A DNA stretch of 64,000 nt from Deferrisoma camini S3R1 (GTDB lineage Bacteria; Desulfobacterota; Deferrisomatia; Deferrisomatales; Deferrisomataceae). The position numbers were made by a program, and so were the translations under genes. The number at the start of each line of letters is the position of its first letter. Positions within the stretch are counted from its first letter, which is position 1. This document shows positions 33,352 through 41,921 of the stretch, piece after piece. The notes below the pieces were generated by a model that made no database searches, was not told the DNA's origin, and worked only from the letters and a program-made list of their open reading frames with translations. The stretch is taken from contig NZ_JAFN01000001.1 of the NCBI RefSeq assembly GCF_000526155.1, positions 1,368,501 through 1,432,500 on the forward strand. The letters are read 5' to 3'.

Positions 33352-34020
33352 CTACTCCAGGATCTGCCCCAGGTCCCACAGGATGCCCCGGTGGGAGGGG
33401 TGGCGGGCGCAATAGGTGAAGCGGATGCGGGTGCCGCCCTCGCAGCTCTCGATCCGGTCCACCCGGGTGGGCCACTGGGCGCTCTCGAGCACCGCTTCGA
33501 GGCGGGCCAGGGCCACGGGCCGGTCCGATCCCAGCACCACCTCCACCGTGCGCATGTCGCACGGCCCCATGAGGCGTTTTTCCACCCGGCCCAAGGCCAC
33601 CAGGGTGGCCACCGTCATCACGGCGGTGATCAGGCCGATGAGCCAGTACCCCATCCCCACCATCACCCCGATGGCGGCCACGAGCCAGATCGTGGCCGCC
33701 GTGGTCAGCCCCACCACCCCCCTACCGCTCCGCAGGATCGCGCCGGCCCCGATGAACCCCACCCCGCTCACGATCTGGGCCGCGATCCGGGTGGACTCCT
33801 GGGGAGCGTGGGCCACGAACTTGGCCATGAACTCCGAGCCCATGGTGAACAGGGCGGCTCCCAGGCAGATCAGGATGTTGGTGCGCAGCCCTGCCGGCTT
33901 CCCCTTCCACTCCCGCTCCGCCCCCACCAACGCCCCGCACAAGAACGCCACCGCCATGCGGCCGGCCACGGGCAGCAGGATCATCTGGAACTCGGGTCTC
34001 AGCAAGGGCATGGGATCCAT
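33352..34020 (-). CDS. MgtC/SapB family membrane protein
   Basis: A 222-residue inner-membrane protein. The MgtC signature is clear: GALVGAEREWKGKPAGLRTN (residues 26-45) then ILICLGAALF, and SGVGFIGAGAILR (about 80-92), with about five membrane segments before a cytosolic C-terminal domain (about 145-222) of the ACT-like type found in longer MgtC proteins. Family members are linked to Mg limitation and inhibition of F-type ATP synthase; which role applies here is open. The ATG at 34020 follows GGAGG at 7 bases. It is divergent from the alpha/beta hydrolase gene. Confidence 0.9.
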   Translation of the reverse strand: MDPMPLLRPEFQMILLPVAGRMAVAFLCGALVGAEREWKGKPAGLRTNILICLGAALFTMGSEFMAKFVAHAPQESTRIAAQIVSGVGFIGAGAILRSGRGVVGLTTAATIWLVAAIGVMVGMGYWLIGLITAVMTVATLVALGRVEKRLMGPCDMRTVEVVLGSDRPVALARLEAVLESAQWPTRVDRIESCEGGTRIRFTYCARHPSHRGILWDLGQILE

Positions 34021-34175
34021 GGGGCGCCTCCGGTTCGAGGGGTTCCCGGCTCGTTCCTCCCCTTGGAATCTTAGCCTGGGATCGTGTAGTTTGGAAATCA
34101 CCGGGCGAGCGGTTTCCATCCGAACCGATCCGGGAACCCCCTTTCGACGTTCCGGCGGACGCTGCGGAGGGCACC

Positions 34176-34913
34176 ATGGAGACACGGATCCAGGGCGCAG
34201 GGCCGGCGCTCGTGCTGATCCCCGGCCTGGGCTGCGACGACCGTCTGTGGCTTCCGGTGGGGGAGCGTCTGGCCGGGGAGTTCCGGGTGGTGTACCCCAG
34301 CGTGTGGGGCCGCGGGTCCCTGGCTAGGGTGGCCGAGGAACTGGGGGAGGTGCTCGACCGGATCGAGGCGCCCCGGGCCTTCGTGGCCGGGCTGTCCATG
34401 GGCGGCTACATCACCTTCGAGCTCCTTCGGCGCCGGGCCGACCGCATCGCCGCGGCCGCCCTGGTGGACACCACCGCGTTCGGCGACACTCCGGAGCGTC
34501 GGGTCAAGAGGGACCAGGTGCTCGACCTGATCCGGCGGGGCGGGTTCGAACAGGTGCTCGAGACCTTCGCGGCGAGCGTGCTGGCGCCTTACCACCGGGA
34601 GGGCCCGCTCCGGGATCTGGTGGTCGAGATGGGCCGCGCCGTGGGGCCGGAGGCGTTCGCCGCCGACGCGGCCGCCATCCGGGACCGGGGCTCGTACGAG
34701 GACGTGCTGGAGCGGGCGGATCTGCCGCTCCTGTTCGCCGCGGGCGCGGACGACCCGCTCACTCCGCCCGAGGTGGCCGAACGGATGAGCCGCCTGGCTC
34801 GGCAGGGCCGGCACGCCGTGATCCCCCGGGCGGGGCACCTGAGCCCCCTGGAGAACCCCGAGGCCACGGCCCGGGTGCTCGGCGAGTTCTTCGGCCGGGG
34901 GGAGCGGCCGTGA
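34176..34913 (+). CDS. Alpha/beta hydrolase
   Basis: A 245-residue cytosolic enzyme. The nucleophile elbow is AGLSMGG (S74), the acid is probably in AGADDPLTPP (about residue 192) and the catalytic histidine is in RAGHLSPLE (H221). LVLIPGLGCDDRLW (about residues 12-25) forms the oxyanion-hole strand. It is closest to small esterase/carboxylesterase-type hydrolases; the substrate is unknown. Its stop overlaps the GTG of the J-protein gene (GTGA), so these and the zinc-ribbon gene form one operon. Confidence 0.9.
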   Translation: METRIQGAGPALVLIPGLGCDDRLWLPVGERLAGEFRVVYPSVWGRGSLARVAEELGEVLDRIEAPRAFVAGLSMGGYITFELLRRRADRIAAAALVDTTAFGDTPERRVKRDQVLDLIRRGGFEQVLETFAASVLAPYHREGPLRDLVVEMGRAVGPEAFAADAAAIRDRGSYEDVLERADLPLLFAAGADDPLTPPEVAERMSRLARQGRHAVIPRAGHLSPLENPEATARVLGEFFGRGERP

Positions 34914-35686
34914 AGGATTACTACGCGGTCCTGGGGGTCTCGCCCGAGGCCACCGCCGAGGAGATCCGAAGGGCCTACCGCCGCAGGGCGTTCGAGCTGC
35001 ACCCGGACCGCAACGGCGGCAGCCCCGAGGCAGAGGAGGCGTTCAAGGAGCTCACCGAGGCCTATGCGGTGCTCGCCGACCCGACCCGCCGCCGAAGCTA
35101 CGACGCGGCCCGGGCCGGCCGGCCGACACCGGGCGGAGCCGACTTCCGCCCCGAGGACCTCTTCGCCGACCTGTTCCGGCACCCGGTGTTCGGGGCGTTC
35201 CTGCGGCAGATGGCCGAGGAGTTCCGGCGCCAGGGCCTCCGGTTCGACGAAGGGTACCTCCGCAGGGTGTTCCACGCGCCCGGCGGCGGGGTGTTCTTCG
35301 GCGGGTTCGTGTTCGTGGGGCCCCTGGGCGGCTGGTTCCGTGCCTTCGAGCGGGCCCCACGGAGGTTCCCGGGCCCGCACAGCCGGGCCAGGGCGCTTCC
35401 CAAGCGGCCCGGGGTGCTGGGTCGGATCCTCCGGAAGGCCCTTCCCCGGCCGGCCTCCCCCGGCCCGGTGGAGTACCGGCTTCCGGTGCCCCCCGAGGTG
35501 CGGCGTGCCGGCGGAACCGTGGAGGTGGCCGTGCCGGGCCCCCGGGGCATGGAGCGGCTTCGGGTGCGCATCCCGGCCGGAGCCCGGCCGGGCCTGAGGC
35601 TGCGCATCCGGGGCAAGGGCCCCGGCAAGGCCGGAGCCCGAGGCGACCTCCTCCTGAAGATCTCGGACCCCCCTTCCCCCTGCTGA
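34910..35686 (+). CDS. J-domain co-chaperone lacking a zinc finger (CbpA/DnaJ-like)
   Basis: A 258-residue protein. The J domain (residues 3-68) has the HPD motif at 31-33 that stimulates DnaK. A short glycine/phenylalanine-rich stretch (about 118-143, GGGVFFGGFVFVGPLGGWF) follows a linker, and residues about 185-255 form a single beta-rich client-binding domain (RVRIPAGARPGLRLRIRGKG). There is no cysteine zinc finger, so it is a shortened type-II-like DnaJ. The GTG overlaps the hydrolase stop. The next gene encodes a tandem zinc-ribbon protein, which could supply a client or a trans-acting zinc module; that is speculation. Confidence 0.88.
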   Translation: MKDYYAVLGVSPEATAEEIRRAYRRRAFELHPDRNGGSPEAEEAFKELTEAYAVLADPTRRRSYDAARAGRPTPGGADFRPEDLFADLFRHPVFGAFLRQMAEEFRRQGLRFDEGYLRRVFHAPGGGVFFGGFVFVGPLGGWFRAFERAPRRFPGPHSRARALPKRPGVLGRILRKALPRPASPGPVEYRLPVPPEVRRAGGTVEVAVPGPRGMERLRVRIPAGARPGLRLRIRGKGPGKAGARGDLLLKISDPPSPC

Positions 35687-35698
35687 AGGACAGGTCCC

Positions 35699-36883
35699 AT
35701 GCGCATCTCGCTCACCGCTGCCGTGCAGCCCCGCGAGGTTCCGTGCCGGGTTCCGGGGTGCCGGAACACCTGGACCCAGACCGCGGAGGACATCCTCCAC
35801 GCCCTCCGCCGGGGGCAGAGGGAGCCGCCCAAACGCATGTGCGCCCGGTGCGAGGCCCTGTACCGGGACATCACCGAGCAGGAGGTTCCCTGCGAGCGGC
35901 CTGGGTGCGGGGGAACGGTCCGGCTGGGCCGGTTCCAGCAGCTGGTGTGGCAGGTGCGGGGCCGTCGGCCCCGGGAGCTCCTGTGCGAGGAGTGCCGGTC
36001 CGAGGCCGCGGCCCAGGATGCGGTGGAGGTGCCCTGCCGGGTCCCTGGGTGCTCGGGCCGGTGGCTGTGGAAGCCGGAGGAGCGCCTCGCCTGGGGTAGG
36101 GACAAGCCGCCGGCCCGCATGTGCCCGGACTGCTACCGCACCTACCGGGAGCTGGAGGACGTGCCCCGGCCGTGCAAGGTCCCCGGGTGCTCGGCCACGG
36201 TGGTGTACCGGCGATTCGACCAGCTGGCGGACCGCAAGGCCGGCCGGCGGCCTCCCCAGCGCATGTGCCCGTCGTGTGCCGAGCGGCTGCGGGAGCTCCA
36301 AGACCGGCCGGTCCCGTGCTCCGTGCGCGGATGCGACGGCACCTGGACCTGGACCCGGTTCTCCCAGCTCGCCGCCGAGAGGAGGGGGCTCGGTCCCGAG
36401 CCCCCGCGCCGGCGCTGCGCCCGGTGCCAGGAGGAGCTCCAACGGCTCCAGGACCGCACCATGCCGTGCCGGGTGAACGCGTGTGACGGCACCTGGGTGT
36501 ACACCGCGGTCCAACAGCTCTCGGACCTGCGCCGCGGCCGCAAGCCGCCCCGGCGGCTGTGCCCCGATTGCCTGGAGCGGGTGAACAGCCTGGAGGATCG
36601 TGAGGTGCCCTGCCGGCAGGAGGGGTGCGACGGCACCTGGACCTTCACGCGGTTCGACCAACTCCTCCACGAGCGCACGGGCCGGCCCCAGCCCCGAAGG
36701 CTGTGCGCCCGGTGCGAGGCCTTCCTGAAGGACCACCCCCCCGTGGACGTGCCGTGCCGGATCTGCGGTACGCCGATGCTCTGGACCAGCGAGGCCCAGC
36801 TCATGGCCGAGCTGGGCCTGTGGGTGAAACCCGACCTGTGCGGGGAGTGCAAGGCTCGGGAGGTCCGGCAGGGCGCCGGATAG
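35699..36883 (+). CDS. Tandem zinc-ribbon protein, eight repeats
   Basis: A 394-residue protein made almost entirely of eight repeats of about 45-50 residues. Each begins with PCxxxxC followed by a short W-rich strand (as in CDGTWTWTRFSQL), a basic loop with RRGxxPPRR, and a CxxC pair (MCARC, LCEEC, MCPDC, MCPSC, RCARC, LCPDC, LCARC, LCGEC). The last repeat has PCRICG instead of PCxxxxC. The four cysteines per unit suggest one zinc each, eight in all. I do not recognise a described family with this number of units. It lies 12 bases after the J-protein, with GGACAGG upstream, and is in that operon. Confidence 0.8.
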   Translation: MRISLTAAVQPREVPCRVPGCRNTWTQTAEDILHALRRGQREPPKRMCARCEALYRDITEQEVPCERPGCGGTVRLGRFQQLVWQVRGRRPRELLCEECRSEAAAQDAVEVPCRVPGCSGRWLWKPEERLAWGRDKPPARMCPDCYRTYRELEDVPRPCKVPGCSATVVYRRFDQLADRKAGRRPPQRMCPSCAERLRELQDRPVPCSVRGCDGTWTWTRFSQLAAERRGLGPEPPRRRCARCQEELQRLQDRTMPCRVNACDGTWVYTAVQQLSDLRRGRKPPRRLCPDCLERVNSLEDREVPCRQEGCDGTWTFTRFDQLLHERTGRPQPRRLCARCEAFLKDHPPVDVPCRICGTPMLWTSEAQLMAELGLWVKPDLCGECKAREVRQGAG

Positions 36884-36895
36884 CCGAAGGCCCGA

Positions 36896-37339
36896 TCAAT
36901 CCCCGCCGGAGAGGTTTGCCTGCCGCCACGCCGCGGCGAACCGGTCCAGCACCTCCCGGGCCAAGGGGGTCGGGTCGTCCGCCTCGCGGTCCGTGGCGAC
37001 CTCCATCCAAGTGGACTGCTCCGCGCACAGCAAGGGATCGCGCTCCAGGCACATGGGCTGGATGAGCACCAGCCCGGCGGACCACCCGCCGTCCGCCGGC
37101 ACCAGGTCCAGCCGAAGCCGCTCCCGGGCGGAGGGGTCCGGGCGGACGCCCAGGTCCCGTAGGGTGCGGAGCAGCTCCACCTCGGCCTCCACCGGATCCG
37201 GGGCCGCCTCCGCGGCCACCTCCACCGCCACGGCCGAGAGCCCGCCGAGCCCCCATGCCCGGGCCGGGCCCGCGCCGGCCGACACCACCCCCAGAACCAC
37301 CCCCAGGATCCAAGCTCTGCGCACCGTCTGCCTCCTCAT
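36896..37339 (-). CDS. Secreted protein of unknown function
   Basis: A 147-residue protein with a cleavable signal (residues 1-28, ending GPARA) and a mature part I do not recognise. It has a central acidic helix region (EVAAEAAPDPVEAEVELLRTLRDLGVRP) and two cysteines (PMCLERDPLLCAEQ). The ATG at 37339 is preceded by GGAGGCAG on the minus strand. It converges with the zinc-ribbon gene 12 bases away. No partner is clear: the ClC gene ends 147 bases upstream on the same strand. Confidence 0.65.
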   Translation of the reverse strand: MRRQTVRRAWILGVVLGVVSAGAGPARAWGLGGLSAVAVEVAAEAAPDPVEAEVELLRTLRDLGVRPDPSARERLRLDLVPADGGWSAGLVLIQPMCLERDPLLCAEQSTWMEVATDREADDPTPLAREVLDRFAAAWRQANLSGGD

Positions 37340-37445
37340 CCGGGTTGGCCGCAGGAGAACGTTCTTCCTACGGATCGGCAGATCGAGCCGCGGGCTTGAT
37401 ACTCCGAAACCGGCGGGCAAACAGGCGCGCTCCCTTCCTGCTCTG

Positions 37446-37485
37446 GGGGGCAAGGGGCCTGCCGGGGAGCCGGGCGCGGGTCCCC
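37446..37485. repeat. G-rich dispersed element R2, copy 5
   Basis: GGGGGGCAAGGGGCCTGCCG then GGGAGCCGGGCGCGGGTCCC, immediately beyond the ClC stop (37486). It is the only notable content of the gap 37340-37485. Confidence 0.5.
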
Positions 37486-39282
37486 TCACACCTCCGCGTA
37501 CAGGCCCTTTCGGTGCTCGAGCTCCCGGGTGTAGCGGGCCAGGACCGAGCGGCGGGACAGCATGTACAGGACCCGTCCGGGGTCGTCCGGGTCCACCACG
37601 GGGATCTCCTCGAGCCCCCGGCTGGAGAGCTTCCGGAGCACCTGGGAGAGGGGTTCGTCGGGCGTGGCCGTGACGACCCGGGGCACGGCGATGTCCCGGG
37701 CGATCACCAGATTGGGGGGCAGATCCTCGTTCAGGATGCGGCGGATGTCGTTGACCGAGAAGATGCCGGTCATCCGGCCCTGGCGGTCCACCACCGGGTA
37801 GTAAGCCGTGTCGGCCGCGGCGATGCACTCGAGGATCCGGGGCAGGGGCATGTCCTCGGCCACCAGGGTGGGGGGCCGGCCCTGCTCCCCCAGGTCGCGG
37901 ACCCGGATCCCCTCCAGCACGTCCACCACCAGGTCGCCCAGGTGGGCCGGGGAGTCCACCCTTCCGGGCACCTGCTTCTCGTAGATGGTGGTCGCCCGGG
38001 CCGTGAGCATGGCCACCACCGACACCAGCATCAGCGGGGCCAGCAGGCCGTAGTCGCCCGTGAGCTCGCTGACCATGATCAGGGTGGCCACCGGTGTGTT
38101 CGACACCCCGGCGAAGAACCCGGCCATGCCCACCAGCACGTAGGCCCGGGGGTCCTGGACCAGGGCGGGAAACAGCGCGTCGGCCGTGGCGCCGAAGGCG
38201 CCGCCGAGCATGGCCCCGATCACCAGGCTCGGAGCGAACACCCCCCCGGACCCTCCGGACGAGATGGTGAGGCTCGTGGCCACCACCTTGGCCAGACACA
38301 CCACCAGCATCACCCACAGGGCCATGTGCCCCCGCAGCGCCGCCTGGATCCACCCGTATCCCGAACCCAGCACCTGGGGAACCGCCAGGGCCAGGGCGCC
38401 CAGGGCCAGCCCGCCGATCACCGGCTTCCACATGGCCGGCACCGGCACCCGGTGGAACAGGTCCCGGGTGGCGTAGAACACCCGCACGTACACCATGCCC
38501 AGCAGGGCACAGGCCACGGCCAATCCGAGGAAGACCAGCAGCTCGGGGGGATAGGTGAACCGGAACCGGGGGGTCTGGAGAAGCGGCTCCCACCCGGTCA
38601 CGGCCCCGAACAGCGAGTACGCCACGATCGACGAGATGATGGCCGGGATGAGCCCCTCGTGCTCGAACTCGGGGTTCTGGTACAGCACCTCCACGGCGAA
38701 CAGGGCCCCGCCCAGGGGGGCCCGGAAGGTCGCCCCGATGCCGCCGGCCATGCCGGCCACCAGGAGTACCCGCCGGTCGGCCGGGGTGAGCCCCAGGCGG
38801 GTGGCCAGGAACGAGCCGAACCCCGCCCCGATCTGGGCGATGGGTCCTTCCCGGCCGGCCGAGCCGCCGGTGCCGATGGTGGCGGCCGAGGCCAGGGTCT
38901 TCACGATGGGCACCCGGGCCCGGATGAGCCCCCCCTTGTTGTGGAAGGCATCGATGGCGCCGTCGGTGCCGTGGCCCTCGGCCTCGGGCGCGAACGTGTA
39001 GACCAGCCACCCGGACACCAGCCCTCCCAACGCCGGGATGAACGCCAGGAACCACCGGAACGACATGGCCAGGGAGTCGACCCGGGGGCCGTGGGCCACC
39101 CCCTCCTCCGGGGGCACATACCCGGCGAGGTCCCGCAGGAAGAACGCGCCCGCGTAGTTGGTGGCGTAGTAGAACACGATGGCCCCGGCCCCGGCCACCA
39201 CCCCTACCAGGGCACTCAGGGCCACCCACCGCCCCAGGGTGGGCAGGGTCAGACGCTTCGGAAGGGCCCGGAGGAGCCTCAC
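37486..39282 (-). CDS. ClC-type chloride channel/antiporter with C-terminal CBS domains
   Basis: A 598-residue membrane protein. The ClC selectivity motif is GTGGSAGREGP (residues 137-147), with gating glutamate E146; GGVFAPSL-type sequence (SGGSGGVFAPSLV) forms the second filter part. The first motif is GHGTD (104-108) in place of GSGIP. Two CBS domains (about 460-590; around VRDLGEQGRPPTLVAED and VIARDIAVPRVVTATPDEPLS) probably sense adenine nucleotides. It moves chloride or similar anions through the inner membrane, perhaps exchanging for protons. The GTG start overlaps the tagI stop (GTGA). The mix pyrD-tagI-ClC looks like a chance operon. Confidence 0.92.
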   Translation of the reverse strand: MRLLRALPKRLTLPTLGRWVALSALVGVVAGAGAIVFYYATNYAGAFFLRDLAGYVPPEEGVAHGPRVDSLAMSFRWFLAFIPALGGLVSGWLVYTFAPEAEGHGTDGAIDAFHNKGGLIRARVPIVKTLASAATIGTGGSAGREGPIAQIGAGFGSFLATRLGLTPADRRVLLVAGMAGGIGATFRAPLGGALFAVEVLYQNPEFEHEGLIPAIISSIVAYSLFGAVTGWEPLLQTPRFRFTYPPELLVFLGLAVACALLGMVYVRVFYATRDLFHRVPVPAMWKPVIGGLALGALALAVPQVLGSGYGWIQAALRGHMALWVMLVVCLAKVVATSLTISSGGSGGVFAPSLVIGAMLGGAFGATADALFPALVQDPRAYVLVGMAGFFAGVSNTPVATLIMVSELTGDYGLLAPLMLVSVVAMLTARATTIYEKQVPGRVDSPAHLGDLVVDVLEGIRVRDLGEQGRPPTLVAEDMPLPRILECIAAADTAYYPVVDRQGRMTGIFSVNDIRRILNEDLPPNLVIARDIAVPRVVTATPDEPLSQVLRKLSSRGLEEIPVVDPDDPGRVLYMLSRRSVLARYTRELEHRKGLYAEV

Positions 39283-39797
39283 GGCCGTCCCCCGGCCGCG
39301 TGGCAGTGGGGGTCGTGGGGAAGCGGAAGCCGGCCCGCGCTCTCCAGCAGGCTCCTCACCAGCACGGGGCCCAGGAACCGGAACCGCCTCCGGAACGCCC
39401 GGACCACCCCGGCCTCCCCCTCCGAGGCCATCAGCCGGTCCACCCACGCCCCGAACCCGGGCCCCTCGGCCACGGCCTGCCGGAAGGCCCGGGCGTTCGC
39501 CACCACCGCCTCCAGCTTCCTCCGATTGCGGATCATGCCGGGCGCGGCCAGGGCCTGCTCGATCCGGTCGGCGTCCCAACGGGCCAGGGCCTCGGGCTCG
39601 AACCCCTCCAGGGCCCGACGCAGGGCCTCTCTCCGGTGGAGGACCAGCCGCCAGGACAGCCCGGCCTGGAACACCTCGAGGCACAGGAGCTCGAACCACG
39701 CCCGGTCGTCCCCGGGGTCGCGGCCCCACTCCTCGTCGTGGAACCTCCGGGCCAGGGCGTCGTCGCCCACCCAGTCGCAGTAGGCAGCCGGCGTCAC
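39279..39797 (-). CDS. tag: DNA-3-methyladenine glycosylase I
   Basis: A 172-residue repair enzyme. Zinc ligands typical of TAG are at C7 (AYCDW), H20 (RFHDEEWG) and the C-terminal H161 and C165 (LPHDPHC). ELLCLEVFQAGLSW (about residues 36-49) holds the base-pocket glutamates; RNRRKLEAVVANARA is also typical. It excises 3-methyladenine from alkylated DNA. The GTG overlaps the pyrD stop and the stop overlaps the ClC GTG, so all three are cotranslated. It is slightly shorter than E. coli Tag. Confidence 0.9.
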   Translation of the reverse strand: MTPAAYCDWVGDDALARRFHDEEWGRDPGDDRAWFELLCLEVFQAGLSWRLVLHRREALRRALEGFEPEALARWDADRIEQALAAPGMIRNRRKLEAVVANARAFRQAVAEGPGFGAWVDRLMASEGEAGVVRAFRRRFRFLGPVLVRSLLESAGRLPLPHDPHCHAAGGRP

Positions 39798-40729
39798 GGC
39801 CCCACCCGGAAGGTTCCGATGAACTCCCCCACCCCGGCGTACCCCCTCTCCCCCAGGTACCGTGCGATGCCGTCCGCGATCTCCACGGCGGCCCAGGGTC
39901 GCACGAAGTTCACCGTGCCCACCTGAACGGCCCGGCAGCCCAGGCACAAAAACTCCAGGGCGTCCCGGGCGTCCCAGATGCCCCCCATGCCGATCACGGG
40001 CGCGTCCACTGCCTGAAGCACCTCCCACGCCAGGCGCAGGGCCACCGGCTTGATGGCCGGGCCCGAGAGCCCGCCCGTGACGTTGGCCAGGGCCGGCCGC
40101 CGGCTCTCCAGGTCCACGGCCATGGCCGGGATCGTGTTGATCAGGCTCAGGATGTCGGCGCCGGCCGCCACGGCGGCCTCGGCCAGGGGGCGGACGTCCG
40201 CCACGTTGGGGCTCAGCTTCACGATCAGGGGCAGGTCCGTGGCCCGGCGCACACCCTCCACCACCCGGCCCAGCAGGCCCGGGTCGGTGCCGAACGCGAT
40301 CCCGCCGGCCTTCACGTTGGGGCACGATACGTTCACCTCGAGGGCCGCGATCCCCTCCACCCGGTCCAGCTCGGATGCGCAGGCCTCATACTCCTCCACG
40401 GTGTTGCCGAAAAAATTAACGATGACCGGGGTCCCCAGGTCCCGCAGGAACGGCATCTTCTCCCGGGCGAAGGCGGCGACCCCCACGTTTTGCAGGCCGA
40501 TGGCGTTGATCATGCCGGCCCGGGTCTCCACGATGCGGGGGGGAGGGTTGCCGTCGCGGGGTTGCAGGCTCAGGCCTTTGACCACGATGGCGCCGATGCG
40601 CCGGAGGTCCGCGAACGGCGCGAACTCCTCGCCGTACCCGAACGTGCCCGACGCCGTGATCACGGGATTCCGGAGCTCCAGGGGCCCCACTCGGACGGAC
40701 AGATCGACGCGGGAAGGGATGGCAGGCAT
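39794..40729 (-). CDS. pyrD: Dihydroorotate dehydrogenase, class 1
   Basis: A 311-residue flavoenzyme. LRNPVITASGTFGYG (residues 19-33), VKGLSLQPRDGNPPPRIVET (50-69), INAIGLQN and EVNVSCPNVK with C136 are class 1 features; C136 is the catalytic base. The class 1B form uses NAD through PyrK, but no pyrK is adjacent, so the electron acceptor is unresolved. It oxidises dihydroorotate to orotate in pyrimidine synthesis. The ATG at 40729 matches the family N-terminus; an alternative lies at 40747. A strong promoter is at 40770-40799. Confidence 0.92.
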   Translation of the reverse strand: MPAIPSRVDLSVRVGPLELRNPVITASGTFGYGEEFAPFADLRRIGAIVVKGLSLQPRDGNPPPRIVETRAGMINAIGLQNVGVAAFAREKMPFLRDLGTPVIVNFFGNTVEEYEACASELDRVEGIAALEVNVSCPNVKAGGIAFGTDPGLLGRVVEGVRRATDLPLIVKLSPNVADVRPLAEAAVAAGADILSLINTIPAMAVDLESRRPALANVTGGLSGPAIKPVALRLAWEVLQAVDAPVIGMGGIWDARDALEFLCLGCRAVQVGTVNFVRPWAAVEIADGIARYLGERGYAGVGEFIGTFRVGP

Positions 40730-40769
40730 GGCAGACCGTTTGCACACGAGGACAGGGGAGGGACGGCGG

Positions 40770-40799
40770 ATTCTAGACAGGGCGGTCCCCGGGGGTCAA
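40770..40799 (-). promoter_or_regulatory. Promoter of pyrD-tag-ClC
   Basis: On the minus strand TTGACC (40799-40794), 18 bases, TAGAAT (40775-40770). It ends about 40 bases before the pyrD start and is back to back with the promoter at 40816-40844. Confidence 0.7.
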
Positions 40800-40815
40800 G
40801 GAGCCCACGGCGTCT

Positions 40816-40844
40816 TTGACCGTGCCGGATCGGGCCACTATACT
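40816..40844 (+). promoter_or_regulatory. Promoter of the zinc phospholipase C-like gene
   Basis: TTGACC (40816-40821), 17 bases, TATACT (40839-40844). It is the best sigma-70 match in the window and leaves a leader of about 62 bases before the ATG at 40914. That leader contains GCCCGGCACCGCGCCGGGGC, a small hairpin. Confidence 0.75.
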
Positions 40845-40913
40845 TCGGGCGGCCGAACGCCACGACCCGACGACTCCCCGGCCCGGCACCGCGCCGGGGC
40901 ACGGACACACCCC

Positions 40914-41909
40914 ATGACGAAAGCGACCCGGATCCTGGCCGCTGCCGCGGCCGTGGTCCTGTTGATCCCTGCCGCGGCCCTGGCCTGGGGCCCGGCCACC
41001 CACCTCGAGATCGGAACGAGGGTCCTCGAGAACCTGCCCCTCCTGCCGGCCGCCCTGCAGGCGCTGCTGCGGGTGCACCCCCTGGACTTCCTGTACGGGT
41101 CCATCGCGGCGGACATCGTGGTGGCCAAGCGGCTCACCCACTACCTGCGTCACTGCCACCGTTGGACCGTGGGGTTGGAGGTGCTGTCCCGCGCCAGACG
41201 CCCCAGCCAGGAGGCGTTCGCCTGGGGCTACCTGGCCCACCTGGCCGCGGACGTGGTGGCCCACAACTACTTCGTACCGTTCAAGACGATCCTGAGCTTC
41301 CCCACCCGGGCCATGAACCACGCCTACTGGGAGGTGCGGTTCGACACCCACGCCCCCCGGGAGGTGTGGCAGATCCCCTACCGGATCAGCCGGGAGATGC
41401 ACCAGGACAACGACGAGCTCCTGAAGTCGGTGTTGAGCCGGACGCTCCTGTCGTTTCAGACCAACAAGGTCATTTTCAACAGCGTGGTCCTGATGGGCCG
41501 GTTCCGGGGGTGGCACGAGATCATCCGCCAGTCCATGGGCCAGTCGCGGGTGGTCCTGGATCCGGAGCGGGTGGCCCGGTACAAGGACCTGTCCCTGAAC
41601 GCGGTCCTGGCCTATCTGATCGACCGGGAGGAGGCGTGGTGCTTCCGGGCCGATCCCACCGGCCACCAGAGCCTGAAGGCCGCGGGCCTGATCCGGGCCC
41701 ACCTGCGGCGGCTGTACCGCCGCGGGCGGCTCTCCCGTCAGGCCTTCCGCGACGTGCTCGAGCGGTATCGGCCGCACCTGGAGGCGAGCATCTATGCCGA
41801 GCCGTCGGCCGCGGACCTGGTGGAGACGGCTCTTGCGTACGTGGAGGCGGCAGGGGACGCGGCCGAACCGGCCGGCCGGCACACCGCCCTGCCCGCAGCA
41901 GGACCGTAA
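40914..41909 (+). CDS. Exported zinc-dependent phospholipase C-like protein
   Basis: A 331-residue protein. A signal peptide ends at ALA (residue 24), so the mature protein starts with W25, as zinc phospholipases C do (N-terminal Trp as metal ligand). Further candidate ligands are H30, D67, H76, H82, and the HLAADVVAH set H109, D113, H117. The fold matches the Zn_dep_PLPC family of the three-zinc type. Residues 140-331 are helical and not recognised. It probably acts on phospholipids or an unknown phosphate ester outside the cytoplasm. It is monocistronic with its own promoter and converges with deoC. Confidence 0.85.
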   Translation: MTKATRILAAAAAVVLLIPAAALAWGPATHLEIGTRVLENLPLLPAALQALLRVHPLDFLYGSIAADIVVAKRLTHYLRHCHRWTVGLEVLSRARRPSQEAFAWGYLAHLAADVVAHNYFVPFKTILSFPTRAMNHAYWEVRFDTHAPREVWQIPYRISREMHQDNDELLKSVLSRTLLSFQTNKVIFNSVVLMGRFRGWHEIIRQSMGQSRVVLDPERVARYKDLSLNAVLAYLIDREEAWCFRADPTGHQSLKAAGLIRAHLRRLYRRGRLSRQAFRDVLERYRPHLEASIYAEPSAADLVETALAYVEAAGDAAEPAGRHTALPAAGP

Positions 41910-41921
41910 AGGGAGGGGGAA

